Shown here: in pieces, positions 31,701 to 43,311 of the stretch
How positions within the stretch are numbered: position 1 is the first letter of the stretch
How the letters are laid out: each line of letters begins with the position of its first letter
Made by a program: the position numbers and the translations under genes
From: Vicugna pacos
Lineage: Eukaryota; Chordata; Mammalia; Artiodactyla; Camelidae
NCBI RefSeq assembly: GCF_048564905.1
Contig: NC_132995.1
Span: 54,118,639-54,182,638 of the forward strand
Length of the DNA stretch: 64,000 nt
Direction of reading: 5' to 3'
Notes under the pieces: generated by a model
What the model saw: only the letters and a program-made list of their open reading frames with translations
What the model was told of the DNA's origin: nothing
Database searches by the model: none

Positions 31701-34700
31701 AGGGTAAGAGGTCACCCGTTCAAAGTAAAAGCTTGACAATATTAAAACAGCCCCATCATGCCTTTTCCAAAAAGTTGTGACTTGGCTTAATAGCTAAAGA
31801 GAGAACATGCAAAAAAATGTTGATTTATACTAGTCACTAACAATCGCTAGACTTCAGTAGTTTAGTTTAAACCTGTAATAGAAAGGAGTTTAGGGGAAAT
31901 ATCTGTCAAAAGGACTTCCACTTCATCATTAAATATATCTTGGAGGTCCCGTTCAACTCTCTACTGCTAAAAGCTACACACTTCAACTACCCTGACCTCT
32001 TACAAACATTACAACCAAGAAGGAAATGTGAGAAAAACCAAATCTAGCAACATGGATTTTTCTCAATTTAAGTTCTATGCTTCCAATTAAGCATAGCCTG
32101 AGCCTTTCAAGTTTTTTATTCAAGCACAAGGTTCTATAAGCACGCAGTGCTTTATCTGAAATTATTGTGATGCTGAGAAATGCCTGGCAAAGGTAGATAG
32201 TTCATAAGAGGAAAGGTCTGTGCTCCGGAAGAGAGAATGGAATCATATTATCTCATGCTAAATATGATTATATGAATGACATGGTCCATGAAAGCACCAT
32301 GCATCTATGGGCTGCAGAACAAAATGACTTAGAATCATATTCCCTAATAAGATGCCAAATTATCACACAAAATTGTTAGACCAGCAAGCTCTCTCCAGTT
32401 AGCACTGTTTGCCAGCCTCATTCCAGATATAAAGACCAGAAAGTCAGTATCAGATTTTAGTCACATCTACGGTACCAAGATCAAACTCTTAATTTCTCCT
32501 TTGCCACTAAATCATTTAATTTTCTAAAATGCTTCTCAAGGACCGAGATCAATGGCAAGTAACTATAGCAGCATAAGTTACTCTACCTTTTTAGGGTCCA
32601 AATCAGGACCAGAATTCACTTACTTTTTCCCCTAATCTACATATTTTAATAATTTTCCCATAGGAAGTTGGGTCTCTCATTATTCACCCAACTATCTTAA
32701 TATTTCTAATACTCAGCAGCTGTTCAAGATACCAAGGGAACTTCCTACTCTTGTTGGAGGGTGATAGAAGCAGGAGTGGTTGTTTACACAAACTACTGTG
32801 ATCACTATAAGCTATGAGAACTCAAGAATCGCCTGTGGCTGAATGTTAATAGGAAACTTAGACAGCATCATTGGTCTATTAGTAAAATTAAGGGAAGACA
32901 TTTCCTAAATGCCTTGTCATCATATGACAGACTCGTCTTTGGTGGGTTGACATTTCTACAGCTCCACTACCTGCCTCTTCACTTCCAGAAAGTTACAAAA
33001 ATCTTTGTGGGGGAAAGGGTCACTAAAGATTGGAAGACTAAGGAAAAAGGATGATTCTGCTTATACTTCCTATCTCCTTTCATAAACGACCCTCTTTTCC
33101 CCCCAAAGCCCATTAAAACTGGAAAGCATTTTCTTTAAGAGGAGGGCTTATGGCTGCCAATCTTTTGCAAAATACTTAATCAGAAAATCCCAGGATGTTT
33201 CTCCAGTAGAGTATTTTCTTTCCTGTCCACTTTAGAGTGACTGATGCTCTTTCTGTTACAGGCGTGGCTAAGGTTACAGAAACCTGGACAAAATTTAGAA
33301 TGTAAGTAAACCGTGTCCACACACAAAAGTGAAAGAAATAAAAGTGTCATGTAAAAATGCAGGGAAAAAGTAAAAACCCTTGTGCTCTGCCTAGTTTACA
33401 AAGGGGACACATTCACGGTGCGAAAGAGCCTCAGTTCCTATTAACCAAATTCCATGTTTAAAAACTGAACACTCAGCTTCTAACTAGGAAATTTGTATCT
33501 AGCAGAAACAAGAAACCTCGTGGGTGAACAAAGCTCTAAAGTAATCTTGGTTACTTTTTATACTCTTGACATTTAGGATAGCAGAAATACAGTCTCCAGG
33601 GCCCCCTTGTTGCCACAAGAAAGCACTGAGACAGTGACCAAAATCTAGAAAGATCTGTGACATTTCGCTCTAAAGCATCCAAACACTTCAAAGTCTGAAG
33701 TCTATTACTTACTTTAATATGGAGAAATGTTAAAGCACTAAATGGTGAAAATTATAGGCCTTCACGTAGTGCCAAATGAAAAGATGTAAGAAATAGTCTC
33801 CTCTGACTATAAGGTATTTGGTGAAATACTGACTTTAAAGGGGGGGGACATTATCTTTGAAATTACCTTTCTATATAGAGAATTCTGACTCTAGAAGACC
33901 TCGGAGCTTTCTTAAAATCATGTTCTGACTCAATAGTACACCCTCAGTTTAAAGAAAACACTTAAATGAAATTTAATCTGCACCGAATCTAATTTCACTG
34001 TCATTCAGTCATCAACTCTGCAATATTAGAGGTAAAGGTTTACTGTGAACACTTTCATAGTCTTTGCCTCTGCTGTATAACTTGGCCCTCCCAGTAGTTG
34101 CAGTCTACTATTGCAAGACTTGGCTTGGTTACCGTCTAATAAGGATTATACCACTTTTGCAAGGTCATTCTTAGACTTTCAACCTCTTTCTCTCTCACTC
34201 TCTAATCTTGAAACTTGTGTTTGATTAAGAAATTGCTCTCACTCAAAAATCAGGAGTTGATTGAATGGGAAAAATAATACACACGCATGCATATGACATG
34301 ATATGGAACATATGAAATGGATTGTGAAAGTGGGGGAGGAATGAACTTTATTGGCCCATAGAAGGGATGAGAGAATAAGGAGGGAGGGCTGGGGAGAAGA
34401 ATGAATATGGGTGGGAAAACTAAAATGGAATGATTTAAAATGTGTAAATATACTTTGTAGCCTTCACCATTCACCTTCGTGATAGATACTTACAGGGAAA
34501 TACAGGCAGACTACAGTGAGTTTCACTTTGTACCTGATGCTGCTTGTACCAGTTCTATCATTAGTAAGTCACCATTTAATTCTTCCACAGCCAGACAAGG
34601 CTCTCTGCTTAGTACAATCATAGTCATGACCTCACCTACTTTCCAGTACCCTCTGGACCCAAGTGGGTGGTTTTTAATCTCAGCGATGTTGCCGCCTGAC

Positions 34701-34890
34701 ACCTGCCATCTCAGCGTCCCCAGGCACAGCCGTGAAAATGAAATCTCCTTCATGTCCATGACGTGTGCCTCTGTTGTCTGGTTGATTGCGTCGTTTCCAT
34801 GATAGGCAGCGACGGCAGAAATGGGTGTCGTGGGAGGGGCTGACAAAGGGAAAGTTGCAGCGGTCCTCCTGAACTGTTCTCTCCTTTCAG

Positions 34891-35118
34891 GTGACTCCTG
34901 GGAGGACCGTCCCCAAGGGCCTTTGAGTTTCCAAGGGTCAGAGATGCAAGCTTCACAAGCACAACTGCAGACAAGCTCCCAGGTGACCCATCACCTGCAG
35001 CTGCAGCGGGACCAGCAGTTTGACTGTGGTGACGGCAACGCCAGGCTCGGCCTTTCCTCCACCGTGTGGGGCTTCACAGCCAACACTGAGTTTGGAGACC
35101 AATGGCCGCCCCTCCAAG
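34891..35118 (+). pseudogene. PDE4DIP-like C-terminal exon in opposite orientation (duplicate), part 1
   Basis: The 228 nt are bounded by TCCTTTCAG and GTAAGAAAG and open throughout. Near its end the frame reads LQLQRDQQFDCGDGNARLGL, then SSTVWGFTANTEFGDQWPPL and Q. This aligns with human myomegalin LQLQQQLESGAGKASLSPSS, then INQNFPASTDPGNKQLLLQ, at about 16 of 37 positions with shared Q, G, A, S and T landmarks. Identity is low, so the copy is old. Entry and exit phases are both 1, which lets it splice in frame to the exon at 37093. It lies on the plus strand, opposite to PDE4DIP itself. Confidence 0.6.
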
Positions 35119-37092
35119 GTAAGAAAGGAAAGGAAGCTGTAGTCCAAGAGCTGGTCGTTCCAGGGCTGGGGGTGGAGGAGACAGTGGGGCCTCTGCCATG
35201 CCCCTTTCAGGTCCACTCGAAATCCCCAACGCTCTAACAGAGGGAAGCGAGCAAGAGCCTCAGATTTAGGGCTGGCTCTGTTCCAGGTCCTGGGTTTGCA
35301 AACTCTTGGTTGTTTTATTGAACCAACTTATTTATCTTCTGAGATATTCACATCTCATTTCCCTTGTCTGGCCACCGGAAAGTTAAATCTCCCTTCCAGG
35401 GTTGTTGGGAGTGTTAAGAAACATAGTTCCCAGAGTCCCTGATTCGATAAAACCTGCATCAGCACACCTGTGACTGTGTGATGTCTATCTGTGTATCTTG
35501 CTGGAGATTTAACACTTACACAATGCGTGCACATGCAGTGTCTCAGCTGAAATGCGGGACATTGGATGGTCAACACGATCTCTAGACCCCGTCTTCCCTC
35601 GCTTTCTCAGAAAGGCACGTTTGCCAGTGTTCTCTTCTCATCATCCATCCTCAAGCCAATCTTCCCATCAGATGCTCTCAGCAACAGTACGTTACTAACG
35701 TTAAGTCGCAACGTAAAAACTGACCGCACACTTCAGTCTCCTGTTGACTGTTTCACATGGCGGTTGTTTTTCTGTTTTTAGCCCTTTATTTAAAAGAAAG
35801 AACCACCTTCGTAGATGAGGTGAGCCCCTCAGGTTCTTTTCTGATACTCCATTTAATTTGTCCTCTTCACTCATCTCCACGGCCACGTCCTCAGTTTTCT
35901 TACCACGATCCCACTCTTCTCTGATTTTCGTAAATGAGCTTTCAAACCCTCACGTACATGTCATCTCAGACGTATTCATCTTTCCCCTCTACTGCTCTCA
36001 GTATCTCCACTGGAGACTGGGCCCGCCTGGTGCTCATCTGTCAGGCGATGGCCTCATCTGAGAAATGAGGAGAGGGGAGGTGAGAGAAGAAAGAGCACCA
36101 CTGACCACCTTACAGAGATCTCATGGGAAGGGCTCAGAGCATGTTAGGGTTGTGTGGCCATGACAAGTGCCATTAGCCCTTGTGGTTATTTCATTGTGTT
36201 CCCTTCCCTCTAATCTCTTTTTCTTGACTTTGGCTTCCCACATCCCTGGCGAGGACTCAGCCCCACTGGCTCAGTCACTCTCTCTCCTGCTCACTTTCCC
36301 TGGAGGCCCGAGTATGAATCCAGGCATCAAAACAGATTTTGCTGCAATGCCTAGTCTTCATGCCCTTTATTCTCATAATCGCCCAGATCTAATAGTTCAT
36401 GTTACCACCTTACCTCTCTTATTCCTCTTATATGTTTCTTTTTCCTTTTTCAAAGTCAACTCATCAGAGGCTGTTACAATGATGCATTGCACATCTCAGT
36501 TCCAATATCCATTTCTTCCTTTATACACACACACAATTGTGAGAGTTGTTGTATGTTTCTTAAACATCTTCCATGCCTTATTTAGCTTGAGTATGTATAA
36601 ACATTATATATAGCGTATGAACATATATATGGGAAACATATACTGATACACATCTGTAAAAATTTCCCGTTTGGGACTTCCCCAGTTCTTTGCATGTTGA
36701 GGTTTTGTTTCAACGTTGAATTTGTTTACTTTCTACAATCCCTTCCCTTCCAGCAGTATAACCTCTGAATGTGCTGATTTCCTTGCCTTTGTCTTTTCTA
36801 ACTGGGAAATTTTTGTTTTCATGAATTCTATTTTTCTTTAACAAATATTCTTTTGGCAATGTGAAGATGTTTTCCTCTTGGCAATCTTACCAGAAATACA
36901 TAGTTTGGGGACGATCAACAAAAGTGAAAACTACCAAGGTGTCTCCACTGGCTTCACCTGGCAGGGACGTTTTGAGATGGCCTCTCTTGTTTCTGGACAC
37001 TTTGCTTACTTGATGTTCCACTTGCTAGACGAGTAAGTCATTGTAAGGTCATGTATAACAGTGGATCCTGTTTTCTGTGGTGGTATCTTCAG
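35119..37092. other. Interval between the two PDE4DIP-like exons
   Basis: About 2.0 kb with no confident repeat. A frame at 36900-37027 follows an ATCTTACCAG acceptor-like site (SLGTINKSENYQGVSTGFTW onwards) and ends in a stop. I recognise no family in it. Confidence 0.4.
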
Positions 37093-37298
37093 AGCTGGGT
37101 TTGGATGCTTCCATTGGAATGAAGAACCCCCCCAAGGTGGAGGGTGAGGGCTCAAGTGCCAGCCAACATGAGTGTCAAGTCTCTAGCAACAGCAATGCCT
37201 CCAGTGTCCTGAAACAGAAGATTCTGCGAAGAAAAGTGCTGCGCAGCAAGTGGAGAATTGCATGCAGATTCCCTGGCCTTCAAGCTTAGGGGACAGAG
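37093..37298 (+). pseudogene. PDE4DIP-like C-terminal exon in opposite orientation (duplicate), part 2
   Basis: It is bounded by TATCTTCAG and GTAATC. It reads ELGLDASIGMKNPPKVEGEG and ends RIACRFPGLQA, then a stop, then GTE. Human myomegalin has GLGLDTSPVMKTPPKLEGDA and SACSFPGLEAQGTE at the ends of the same exon, so the stop stands where the human gene has glutamine. Between these conserved ends the copy is diverged and shorter. Joining from the exon at 34891-35118 gives LQ-ELGLD in frame. It may be a dead duplicate or a short paralogue that ends early. Confidence 0.75.
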
Positions 37299-38912
37299 GT
37301 AATCACATCTAGGCCCTTCCATGTACGTCTTCCCTGTTGCTCCTCATCTAAGATTACAGCTCAGACTCCACTCTCTTTTCTCTTCCTTGTTCCTTCACTG
37401 AAGAGTTGATCCTACCTGCGTCTGGTCTTTCCTCGGTTTTCCGTGGGAGTTGCCACCCTGCCAGGCCCTTCCATCCCCACTTTCTGTTTGTACTGTGAAC
37501 TCTGCTGTGTTCCTGCTGCTGCTGCTGCTGCCCTGGTACTTCTTCTCACCTCTACTCGTAGCTACTGGGAAGCCCGGCCCCGCGGTCCTCCTCATCAGAA
37601 GAGCGTCATTTAGGGCCCTGAACACGGGGTTCTTTGCCTGAAATCACACACTCCCTTGGTGTCATTGCCTTCCTTTCCCTACCCTTCCTCCCTCCACTCC
37701 ACTGCCTCTTCCAGAATCACTGACGTCATGAATCACATGCACATGGGTTGGGTTTTGCAGAACACAGCTAGGACAACCTTCACTCCTCGACGTCTCCACG
37801 TGAATAAAATTGGTACAACTGAGGAATGAGAACCCTGGTTACAAGAACCAAATATAAATCTCTGTCATAGGTGGGAGCGCTGGACTGGCCTGGAGTCAGG
37901 TTTCTCGCCAGACACTGGTGGTCAGCTCTGTGCTAATGTCCATGGGGCTCCCAGTGCCTCACTGGAGCTGGCATTAGGTGGAGGACGGTAGATGGCACCC
38001 TAAAGGGACATTGGCCAAAAGCAGAGGCACAGGCCATGTGTTGACAGAACACAAAGAGCGTGACGTGCCTAGGGTTTCAGACCTCTCTTCCTTTTACTCA
38101 CATGACTCTTACTACATGTTCAGTGAAAGTCCAGAAAAAAACATGGGCTGAGTTGGCATCTGACGCCAGGGAATCTAGGAGAGCATCACAGTGAATTAAC
38201 CTGGGGCAGATTTATGAAGACTCAGGTATACAGGATACAAGAAGATCATTGCCTCAGGCAAGGCCGTTTGAGAAGGCAAGTGATTTCCTCTAGACTGTGA
38301 GAAGGAAGGTGAAAAAAATCTTCATGGCCAGCGGGACAGGAGTTCATGGTGGAAGTAATGAAGCGAAGGAAAAAGAAAGGTGTGAAGTAGTGTAGGTCTA
38401 GTGGGTAGCTCTAAATCTTGCTATCATGAAGAAACGCTGGGTGAGCTTGGATCTATCTAACATGAATGACTTGACCCAACCCCTTGATATTCTGATTCTA
38501 ACGTTCTGAGGTGAGGTTTGGGCATTAGTATTTTGAAAAGCTCTGCTGACATGCATCTAGGGATTGAAGGACTATGGATCTGGTGGAATATCAGGAAGCA
38601 GTAGAGGAGTGTCCCAAGGATCCTTGCTCCAGACAGCAGTCTGTTTCTGAATGTATATGAGGGATGCTCAGCCCATCCCTCCCTGGGACATGTGAGAAAG
38701 GCAGCACTTCGGTCCAGGTCAAGGGCAATCAAAAGTCAGTTGGTTGCTGAGGAGCCAGCGGTGGGGATCTGGCTAAGACTCTGCAGCAGCTGTGAGGTGG
38801 CGTGTCCCCAAACACTGGTGGGGTGAGGACAGGGGACCCTAGATTCTGCACCACAGTCTGCACGTTTGTTTCAGGAGGGATTTCTTCTAACGTGTGGATC
38901 TCACTTTTCCCT
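37299..38912. other. Interval within the PDE4DIP-like duplicate
   Basis: About 1.6 kb without a recognisable exon. A CTG run (GCTGCTGCTGCTGCTG) is at 37515-37531. Bases 38460-38560 look weakly like an old DNA transposon. Nothing else was assigned. Confidence 0.45.
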
Positions 38913-39005
38913 TCAGCCAGCCTGGGGCTCGACCTTCAGCTCCTCCTATCAAGACGATCCCGGGCTGCTCTTGCCTCTTCCAAACATGTGGTCATCCCCC
39001 CAGGC
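38913..39005 (+). pseudogene. PDE4DIP-like C-terminal segment in opposite orientation (duplicate), part 3
   Basis: The frame SASLGLDLQLLLSRRSRAAL, then ASSKHVVIPPG, resembles human myomegalin SASLLTMFWRAALPSTHIPV and LPG, which belongs to the next exon after FPGLEAQGTE. The order along the plus strand is therefore kept. The flanks are not clear splice sites and the match is short, so this part is less certain than the other two. Confidence 0.42.
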
Positions 39006-40499
39006 GCAGCCATCAACAGAACCCAACAGAGACCCACATTTGATCCCTCTGTCATTCTCCTTGTCCCTCTATCTCTCCTCTGTCTCTGTATCTCTCTTCT
39101 GTCTCTCTTTCACAGCTACCCAGTATTTTAGCTACTCTGAACAGATATTCCAATTTGGAAGAAACCGCATCATCAAATTTATTTTTCCTACTAGATGCAA
39201 AAAGTCTACGGCATGAAATCAAGTTCAAGTCCACACAGAACACTGCAGGGATCCTTTCCTGAGAATCATCATCACAACCACCAGCCACATCCCATGATTA
39301 TTATTGCAAAACACTGATTTGATGGGAGAACTCCCAGGCATCAGTCTCCAAACGTTACCCATTGAAAAGGAGACCAGCGCTTTGATGGATACTCAGCTTT
39401 GAGAGACCGTAATGCTCACTCCTCTCAATTGCCATCCTGTTCACACTGGCATCTGGAGCAGGTGGAAGAAGGCAACATGTCAGCCTGGACATTCTCTGCC
39501 ACTAGATGGGCTGTGCTCGGTGCAGCCGGCTTTGAACATGCAGTGTCCGTGCTGAACAGGTTTCGCTCGAGTTTCATCACAAGGAAGTTATCAGACAACT
39601 GTAGAATCTAGACCATTGAACAGGACAACTGGCCTGTCTTTTTCAAGCTGCCAATGCCTCCACAAATGGGATCACAGAAAGGAGAAGAGTTATTTTGGGT
39701 TCCAAAGAACTAAAGAGATTGTGCTACTATATTTCTTTAGTTCTTTTGAGCCCAAAACCTCTCCTCACCTTACTGTGTTTGTCTTTAATGGTGGTGACAT
39801 TGACTTGTTTGCAGAGGACAGGTCAGTTGTCTGGCTCAGAATTCTACATTCTGCAGTTGTCTGACCCTTCCTCATGATTAAACTCGGGCCTAGCCTTCTG
39901 CCAAGGGCACCACATAGTGCACACTGTGTGCTTCCTAGCACAGCCCCTCTGGAGATGAAGAATGTCCACTTTGCCTGTCACCACTCTTGTCATCTAAGTA
40001 CTGAACATTTGGCTATAGAGGGAGGAGCCAGTGAGATCCGTACATTGGAACATACGTTTTTCTGTCTAGAATCAGTCATTTGACGAGTAGCTCTTCGAGA
40101 GTGTATAAATATTTTATTCTACGATTCTCATTGTATAACAGTTTTACCGTCCCTGATCGATCCCTGATGTGTGTCAATGACCATATTTGTGTTTGTACAG
40201 CGGAACTTTTCCAAATCAGTCAGTTTATTTGTACTGCTGGCATTGTGCTGTGGAAAAGACAATCCCCACCCCTTCCATTTCATTAAAAGTTCTTTGGAAT
40301 TTTACTGTGAAGTTGTGTATTTTTCAATTCAGTGTTATAATCTATGATTCTCCTGCCTGATTTAGTAGGTATGGATATATATTGATAGAAACATTCCTGT
40401 TTCTCCTCTTCATTTTCATATCTTAAACTCTCCCACAGCTTTTAAGCTATATGTACCAATTGTAGTAGATTGCATTCAGTGTTTGTTTTCTCTCTATTA

Positions 40500-40503
<4 letters not shown>
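39006..40503. other. Former 3' flank of the PDE4DIP-like duplicate, with old L1
   Basis: No further myomegalin exon was read. Bases about 39730-39960 resemble a reverse-oriented old L1M 3' region (GGACAGGTCAGTTGTCTGGC, then CCCTTCCTCATGATTAAACT), and 40080-40400 is AT-rich. Open frames here match nothing known. Confidence 0.4.
39730..39960 (-). repeat. Old L1M-like LINE 3' fragment
   Basis: The plus strand shows the reverse-complement signature of old mammalian L1 3' UTRs: CAGTTGTCTGGCTCAGAATT, TCTGACCCTTCCTCATGATT and CTGCCAAGGGCACCACATAG. It is heavily diverged. Confidence 0.4.

Positions 40504-40532
<29 letters not shown>
40504..40532 (+). repeat. (TG)n microsatellite
   Basis: A perfect TG dinucleotide run of 29 bases. 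Confidence 0.97.
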
Positions 40533-40534
<2 letters not shown>

Positions 40535-41343
40535 TTTGTCTAGTATGTAGGAAGGGCTAAATAGCTAGTGTGTAGCACTGCACTAAAATATTTGTCATCT
40601 CAGTCCCTTAGTATGTCGTCACATAGTTTCAATGTGAAGTCGAAATTTTGAATGATATCTCTCAACTTCAGCTTTTTACCAGTGTGACCATCAAGGACAT
40701 TATTCTACTTTTCTGTTTCCTTCTGTCTTTACCTGACACTTCTGATAATTTTCTAACAGTATTTCAACCTAGTCCAATGTATACCCTTTACATACCATTT
40801 TTTCCTACCTTGTCCCCGCCCCCTCCCCATTTTGTGTTAACTTCAGAAAAAAGTAGGGTAGGGACAAGAGCTGGAGGAGGAGCCCATGGGGGACTTTGGG
40901 GATCCCTACCTGCACAGGAGGCTGCCCCACCCCAGGAGCGTCAGTGGCCTCGTCGCAGAGGTCCCAGGCCCCAAGCAGGCTGCCCCAAACGCAGGGCACA
41001 TGTACACCGGCTTAAATGTATAATTACATCTACTCAGTGGTGACCAGGTCTTCAAAAGTCAGACTTTCCTGGGTCACTTCTTGACATGTAGAGTTCATCC
41101 TTCAGGATTTCTAACGGTGGAAATGAGGGCTCCTTACCTTTCGCGTGTTATCTACTCATTTTCTCTTGCTTTGATACATGGACAGCTTGGCTGAATATGA
41201 AGGACGTGCCCACAATGACTCGCGTTGAGTTTTTAAAAAACATTGTCCTCCTCGGTATTTTGTTTGAGACGTGCAATGTAAACTGATTTTCTCTTCTAGT
41301 TGGAGCCAAGGAAGGTCTGGAGCTTCACAGGAATTGTTTCTTT
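40533..41343. other. Unassigned intergenic sequence
   Basis: About 0.8 kb. It includes a GC-richer patch at 40860-41000 with an open frame on both strands but no recognised product. Confidence 0.4.
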
Positions 41344-41432
41344 AAAAATGTAATCTTTTACACTGGAATTTGACACAACATTGTAAGATGATTGTAAATC
41401 AATAAAAAATGTTAAAAAAATGTAATCTTTTA
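41344..41432 (+). mobile_element. Ultra-short 5'-truncated L1 insertion with target-site duplication
   Basis: A 17 bp target-site duplication (AAAAATGTAATCTTTTA) stands at 41344-41360 and again at 41416-41432. Between them are only about 55 bp matching the extreme 3' end of cetartiodactyl L1: CACTGGAATTTGACACAACA through to a CAATAAAAAATGTTAA tail. The element was therefore cut to its last few dozen bases when inserted by target-primed reverse transcription. The exact duplication points to a fairly recent event. Confidence 0.85.
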
Positions 41433-41733
41433 GCCCTAATAGGATGGGTGTTAAGGTTGAACATGGCAGTCCTATTTCTTCCAGATATCTATGACTTTCT
41501 CTCTGACCCTTTCTCATTATCTTTGACACATTTTCTTTTTGTTCAATGCTTTCATTTTTGAATTCTATGTGCCCTATGATTGTAGAGAAATGAGATCCTT
41601 TATACATTTTCATTGAGCCTATTTTTCAGAGAATTCTCTTTTTCTTCAGTTTTTCCCTAATTACTGCCAATTCTCGTTTCCTCTATCGCGTCTAAGTTTG
41701 TGTTCTGGGTTCCCTTTCTTGTCTGTGTGAGTC

Positions 41734-41780
<47 letters not shown>

Positions 41781-42769
41781 CTGGATCTCAAATAGGTTCT
41801 GTTTAGAATACTTATTTCCGAAATAGATCCTGTTTTATATTTTTTCTAAGTTTTTGATTGATTTTGAGGGAAGTCTTTTCATGAGCTGAAATCTCTAACT
41901 CTATTTTTGTTTTTCTCTAATGTCACCTTAGAAGAAATGTCTGCTCTGTGATTTTCCTTTCCGTTAAAGTAGGATTGACCTGTGTGAGACATGGCAGTTC
42001 TAGGTGGGATCTGATGCATCTTTAAGCAGCTTAGTCAGTTTGTTTTGTCTAGATCTCTTTGTCTTGTGCAATTACTGTAGCAGATGTAAGCTTTTGAGGA
42101 AAGGCATGGTGTGTCTCCTGGTTCTGAGATTCTATTTTCTTCCGGTTGGACCTTGAATTTCTACTGGTTGCTTCATTCTTTCTCTTCACTACAAGCATGC
42201 AAAGGACATTACCTTCATCCAGGTCTCACCGTGGCCCCCACAATTGTGCCTCCTGAAGACTGTCACCCTCTGGTCCTCTGCACTGCCCAACCCCTTCCTG
42301 GCAACTCCCCAGTCGTCAGAGCTGTAGTCCACCAGGTCTCAGGCATGCTGTGAGTTTGTCCCCTTGCTCATTTGTAGGTAATTTTTCCTGCGTTCCCTCC
42401 TTAGGATTCCCTCCCTGCTGTCCTCCCCTCTGTGTGTACTGTCTTGGCTGCTCCCTCTACTGCTGTGTAGCCCCAAGCCCTGGCTAAATACAAACCACCA
42501 GGAGTCCAGTGTTGTGTGGCCCCTGGTTCTTCACGGGAAGCGTTCTGCATGGTTTTGTTGACTCTAGCATAATCCCTAGCCCTCTGAAATCGGTGTTGAG
42601 AGATTCAGCTGCCATCATCCTGGTGGACTTGTAATCTCTAATCATTCAGTGTCACATGCAGAATATCAATAGGACACAAAAATAGACAGGACATCAAACA
42701 ACAACAACAGCAGAAATAACAGAAAAATACAACATAAAAGAATTAGAAAGAACAGAACATCCCCATCCT
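41433..42769. other. Unassigned intergenic sequence with a TG repeat
   Basis: About 1.3 kb with the TG run listed next. No gene or other repeat was identified. Confidence 0.4.
41737..41778 (+). repeat. (GT)n microsatellite
   Basis: A perfect run of about 42 bases of GT. Confidence 0.97.
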
Positions 42770-43300
42770 TGTAAGCCATCTTCCACAATTATCAACTACT
42801 GGTGGACCTTGTTTCACTACAATCCCACCTACTTACCTTTTCCTGTATTATTGAAGTAAATGTCAGACCTCACACTTCATCTGGAATTACACCACTGTGT
42901 TCCCCTCCGTGAGGACTCTTTCTGAAATTTGTATCATAGTATTACTGCTGTTGGTAAATGGACTCAAACTTTTGAATATCATAAAATAGACAGTGTTCAA
43001 AGCTCCCATGGTTGTTTTTAAGTTAGTTTCTTTTTGGGGGTTCCAAAAACAAATCCACAAACTATAATCAGTAGGATATGTTTTATGTCCCTTCATGTAT
43101 GTTTCTCCTGAGGTCCTCCCTCCCTCCCTCCTTCTTTCCTTCTCTCTCTCTTGCTGCTCCTGCTCCCGCTGTGTTCCTTGATCTCTTGCCCTCCTGTGTT
43201 TGCAATTCATTTACTCAAGTTACAGCCTTGTTTTTCTCTAGTAGCCCACATCCTGAGTTTGGTCCCTGGGTATACATCGGCATAACCTCCTGTCCTCCTT
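42770..43300 (-). repeat. Old L1M-type LINE 3' region (reverse orientation)
   Basis: The order is that of the reverse complement of old L1M 3' UTRs: CATCTTCCACAATTATCAAC, TTTCTGAAATTTGTATCATA, TGTTTTATGTCCCTTCATGT, then TTTGCAATTCATTTACTCAA. The match is by pattern only. Confidence 0.4.
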
Positions 43301-43311
43301 TATGGTGGCAG

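Larger units (their letters stand above)
24892..34890. other. Exon-poor 10 kb stretch upstream of the visible PDE4DIP exons
   Basis: Apart from an old hAT remnant (25.7 kb), MIRs (26.1 and 27.9 kb), a 14 bp tandem repeat (27.6 kb) and a short GC-rich patch (28.7 kb), I recognise nothing. From 27.2 to 34.2 kb open frames are almost absent and the sequence is AT-rich. There is no lineage-specific repeat. It is most likely intron or 5' flank of PDE4DIP. The human exon ending NRLETLAAIG that should precede exon A is not in it. Confidence 0.55.

Noticed and set aside
34523-34846. Minus-strand open frame of 107 codons just left of the PDE4DIP-like exon
   Set aside because: It reads like protein but matches no family I know, has no clear splice context and no partner exon; left as probable chance.
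36900-37027. Frame after an acceptor-like site between the two relic exons
   Set aside because: It ends in a stop, has no match to myomegalin between the flanking segments, and the outer exons already join in frame without it.
39399-39608. Open frame of 70 codons downstream of the PDE4DIP-like relic, tested as its next exon
   Set aside because: No resemblance to the expected myomegalin segment (ERELLELRTKVSKQERLLQS).
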